Assembly: GCA_910589485.1 (NCBI GenBank)
Contig: CAJUSW010000006.1
Coordinates: forward strand, 124,001-188,000
Reading direction: 5' to 3'
Source: an uncultured Duncaniella sp.
GTDB taxonomy: Bacteria > Bacteroidota > Bacteroidia > Bacteroidales > Muribaculaceae
DNA: 64,000 nucleotides
In this document: positions 62,231 through 64,000 of the stretch, piece after piece
Layout of the letters: each line of letters opens with the position of its first letter
How positions within the stretch are numbered: position 1 is the stretch's first letter
The notes under the pieces: model-generated
Database searches by the model: none
What the model was told of the DNA's origin: nothing
What the model saw: the letters and a program-made list of their open reading frames with translations, nothing else
Made by a program: the position numbers and the translations under genes

Positions 62231-62923
62231 ATGAAACATCTGATATTGCTCCGCCACGGGCAGAGCGAATGGAACCTGTCTAACCGTTTTACAGGCTGGA
62301 CTGACGTGGAGTTGTCGGACAAGGGCCGTGAGGAGGCCCGCAGAGCCGGTGAACTTATCTTGGAGGCGGGGATTGAACCCCGATATTGCTTCACGTCATA
62401 TCTGAAACGTGCTATCCACACTCTCAACATCGCTCTCTCGGCTATGGACAGGGAGTGGCTTCCGGTGGTGAAGGACTGGCACCTCAACGAGCGCCATTAC
62501 GGTGCGTTGCAGGGGTTGAACAAGGCTGAGACGGCTGAGAAATACGGTGACGAGCAGGTGCACATATGGCGCAGGAGTTATGATGTGGCTCCCCCGTCGC
62601 TCACGGCCGATGATGAACGTTTCCCGGGAAAGGAGGCGAAATATGCCATGCTGTCGGCCGATGAACTGCCGTTGACCGAATCGCTTAAGACCACGATCGA
62701 GCGTGTGCGTCCGTGCTGGGAGGAGCTGATAGTGCCGGCCCTACAATTGTATGACAATGTGCTCGTTGCTGCTCATGGAAATTCGCTCCGTGCTTTGGTG
62801 ATGATGCTTCTGAAGATGACGCCCGAGGAGATAGTGGGGGAGGAGATCCCTACCGGCTCGCCACGCCTGATCACGCTTAACGACCGCCTTGAGGTGGAGG
62901 GGGATAGCTATTTGGGTTTATAA
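62231..62923 (+). CDS. gpmA: 2,3-bisphosphoglycerate-dependent phosphoglycerate mutase
   Basis: 230 residues, slightly shorter than the usual ~248. The phospho-His motif LLRHGQSEWN is followed by NRFTGWTDVELSDKGREEA, 'CFTSYLKRAIHTLNIAL' and 'WHLNERHYGALQGLNKAETA', all conserved in GpmA, then the second active-site His in VAAHGNSLRALV. It interconverts 3- and 2-phosphoglycerate in glycolysis and gluconeogenesis. The stop codon TAA lies within the first unit of the octamer array, so the last codons (GLY-LGL end) are part of that repeat. Confidence 0.95.
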   Translation: MKHLILLRHGQSEWNLSNRFTGWTDVELSDKGREEARRAGELILEAGIEPRYCFTSYLKRAIHTLNIALSAMDREWLPVVKDWHLNERHYGALQGLNKAETAEKYGDEQVHIWRRSYDVAPPSLTADDERFPGKEAKYAMLSADELPLTESLKTTIERVRPCWEELIVPALQLYDNVLVAAHGNSLRALVMMLLKMTPEEIVGEEIPTGSPRLITLNDRLEVEGDSYLGL

Positions 62924-63002
62924 GTTTATGGGTTTATAAGTTTAAGAGTTTATAGGTTTATTAGTTTATAGGTTTATTAGTTTATAGGTTTATTAGTTTA
63001 TG
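62915..63002. repeat. Octamer microsatellite, eleven units of RGTTTATN
   Basis: Eleven consecutive 8-base units (AGTTTATA, GGTTTATT and variants) run from the end of gpmA to 8 bases before the -33 box of the next gene. Within it GTTTATAGGTTTATTA is repeated exactly three times (62948-62995). Confidence 0.95.
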
Positions 63003-63009
63003 AGTTTTC

Positions 63010-63040
63010 TTGGCGTAATGACAATAATGTTGTATATTTG
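63010..63040 (+). promoter_or_regulatory. Promoter of the S24-type regulator
   Basis: -33 TTG (63010-63012) and -7 TATATTTG (63033-63040) are separated by 20 bases; the octamer array ends immediately upstream. Confidence 0.75.
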
Positions 63041-63058
63041 CCAATAATACGTATCTAT

Positions 63059-63763
63059 ATGACTGATAATACCGACGACCGCAGGGGCGAATCCTGTGAA
63101 ATAATAGGGCGTCTGAGGCATATAATGGCTCTTAAGCATCTCACCCAGCGTGGCCTGGCCGGCCTGTTGAGGCTTGATCCGTCCAATCTATCCAAGGTGA
63201 TGACCGGCAAGCTCCCGTTTACCGAGGGACTTGTCAACAGGATCGTGGCCGATCTCGGGGTCTCCAAACCGTGGCTAAGGGACGGTGTGGGATTGCCGTT
63301 TGAGAAGGAGCCGGTGGTGCGTGACATGGTGATGCCCGGCGAGATTATTCCCGTGAGTATGCCCCAGGGGATTCCTGTCTACGACATAGATGTCACGGCC
63401 GGGTGCCGCAGTCTCGAACAGATATTCAGCGAGGTGAGGCCGGTGGGCATGATCAATCTGCCCGAGCTCCCGGCGGGATCGCATGTGCTGAAGGTGAAGG
63501 GGGACAGCATGAGCCCCCGCATCAAGAACGGCGGTTATGTGGCCATACGGCAGATACATGACCCGCGCAACATATTCTGGGGACAGATATATGTGGTACA
63601 GCTCGATGAGTTCAGGCTCATAAAGTATGTGAGGCGCCACAGCGATCCGTCGATGGTGATACTGCACAGCGACAACTGTGCCTATGACGACATGGATGTG
63701 AGCCGCGACGACATACGCGCCCTCTATATAGTGGAAGCGATACTGAATTACGAGGTGTATTGA
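63059..63763 (+). CDS. XRE-type HTH / S24 (LexA, CI-like) transcriptional regulator
   Basis: 234 residues from ATG 63059; a TTG at 63038 would lie inside the promoter. The N-terminus is an HTH_XRE fold (IMALKHLTQRGLAGLLRLDP, SNLSKVMTGKLPF). The C-terminal S24 domain has the catalytic Ser in VKGDSMSPRIKNG and Lys in FRLIKYVRRH. An Ala-Gly or similar cleavage site between the domains is not obvious (AGCRSLEQ is a candidate), so autocleavage is uncertain. It is not next to phage genes. Divergence from sufC is absent; both read rightward. Confidence 0.88.
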   Translation: MTDNTDDRRGESCEIIGRLRHIMALKHLTQRGLAGLLRLDPSNLSKVMTGKLPFTEGLVNRIVADLGVSKPWLRDGVGLPFEKEPVVRDMVMPGEIIPVSMPQGIPVYDIDVTAGCRSLEQIFSEVRPVGMINLPELPAGSHVLKVKGDSMSPRIKNGGYVAIRQIHDPRNIFWGQIYVVQLDEFRLIKYVRRHSDPSMVILHSDNCAYDDMDVSRDDIRALYIVEAILNYEVY

Positions 63764-63795
63764 CCGGGGTTTGCCATAAATGAGGGGGCGAAATG

Positions 63796-63827
63796 TTTGG
63801 GCGGGTGTGAGATAATGAGTAATTTTG
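63796..63827 (+). promoter_or_regulatory. Promoter of sufC
   Basis: -33 TTTG (63796-63799) and -7 TAATTTTG (63820-63827) are separated by 20 bases, about 20 bases before the ATG. Confidence 0.8.
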
Positions 63828-63846
63828 TGGAAAATATGAAATAACT

Positions 63847-64000
63847 ATGAGCGATATATTACTTGAAGTGCATGACCTCCACGCATCGGTGGACGGCAAA
63901 GAGATACTCAAAGGGGTGAATCTTACCATCCGTGAGGGGGAGGTGCATGCCATAATGGGGCCCAACGGCTCGGGCAAGAGCACGATGTCGGGGGTACTCG
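63847..64000 (+). CDS. sufC: Fe-S cluster assembly ATPase SufC, 5' part, cut by window edge
   Basis: 51 residues visible. They begin MSDILLEVHDLHASVDGKEI, followed by LKGVNLTIREGEVHAIMGPN and the Walker A GPNGSGKST, the exact layout of SufC, an ABC-type ATPase that drives the SufBCD scaffold building Fe-S clusters. It has its own promoter. Upstream is the S24 regulator, not sufB, so if the operon is complete sufB lies elsewhere or downstream. Confidence 0.9.
   Translation, partial: MSDILLEVHDLHASVDGKEILKGVNLTIREGEVHAIMGPNGSGKSTMSGVL

Noticed and set aside
61807..62487. Long 226-codon reading of the antitoxin gene
   Set aside because: The extension overlaps gpmA on the other strand and crosses the promoter and operator; the ATG at 62082 is the credible start.

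Overview
The window comes from a Bacteroidales chromosome, most likely a gut Muribaculaceae-type organism (inference). The evidence is three SusC/SusD transporter sets, a hybrid two-component sensor of the glycan-sensing type, BACON, DUF4302 and DUF4292 lipoproteins, a SecA with a long C-terminal tail, a malic enzyme fused to a phosphotransacetylase-like domain, and many promoters of the Bacteroidetes type (-33 TTTG, about 20 bases, -7 TAnnTTTG). Most genes look moderately GC-rich; a RhuM gene and one large lipoprotein gene are visibly more AT-rich.

Layout. 1-10.2 kb: the 5' part of a hybrid two-component sensor (minus strand, cut by the left edge) stands divergent from a lipoprotein-SusC-SusD operon. 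10.2-10.8 kb: a long intergenic region with a strong terminator and direct and inverted copies of a dispersed motif (AGACCAGAGGNCCAGAGATC). 10.8-19.3 kb: a minus-strand operon SusC-SusD-zinc metallohydrolase-DUF4302-BACON with a clear promoter. 19.6-21.8 kb: msrA, a 38-residue cysteine-rich ORF, a RhuM-family gene and tRNA-Ala. 22.0-27.0 kb: a third SusC/SusD pair whose SusC signal peptide is out of frame with its body across a nine-base C tract. 27.2-34.9 kb: an envelope and housekeeping cluster (S9 peptidase, lipoprotein, dut, TPR protein, DUF4292, EnvC-like). 35.0-38.3 kb: an ECF sigma factor, a porin-like protein, a minimal secreted protein and a lipid kinase. 38.4-42.8 kb: an AT-rich lipoprotein and malic enzyme. 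43.1-55.1 kb: a long minus-strand envelope cluster (SurA-like, OstA-like, MutL, DUF4105, degenerate alkaline-phosphatase-like protein, SecA). 55.2-56.6 kb: a cytidylate-kinase-like protein and a Crp/Fnr regulator. 56.6-59.6 kb: an LRR lipoprotein and two related periplasmic proteins. 59.7-64 kb: tRNA-Pro, repeat-rich intergenic DNA, an unknown protein, a RelE-type toxin-antitoxin pair with a palindromic operator, gpmA, an S24-type repressor and the start of sufC.

How it fits together. The three SusC/SusD sets bring glycans or peptides across the outer membrane, and the left-hand one is probably switched by the sensor beside it. No glycoside hydrolase is present in the window. The middle of the window builds and maintains the envelope (SecA, SurA-like and OstA-like proteins, EnvC-like activator, DUF4292). 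The most notable unexplained items are the putative phase-variable SusC, the cysteine-rich mini-protein, an octamer microsatellite just upstream of the S24 regulator promoter, and the dispersed intergenic motif family.
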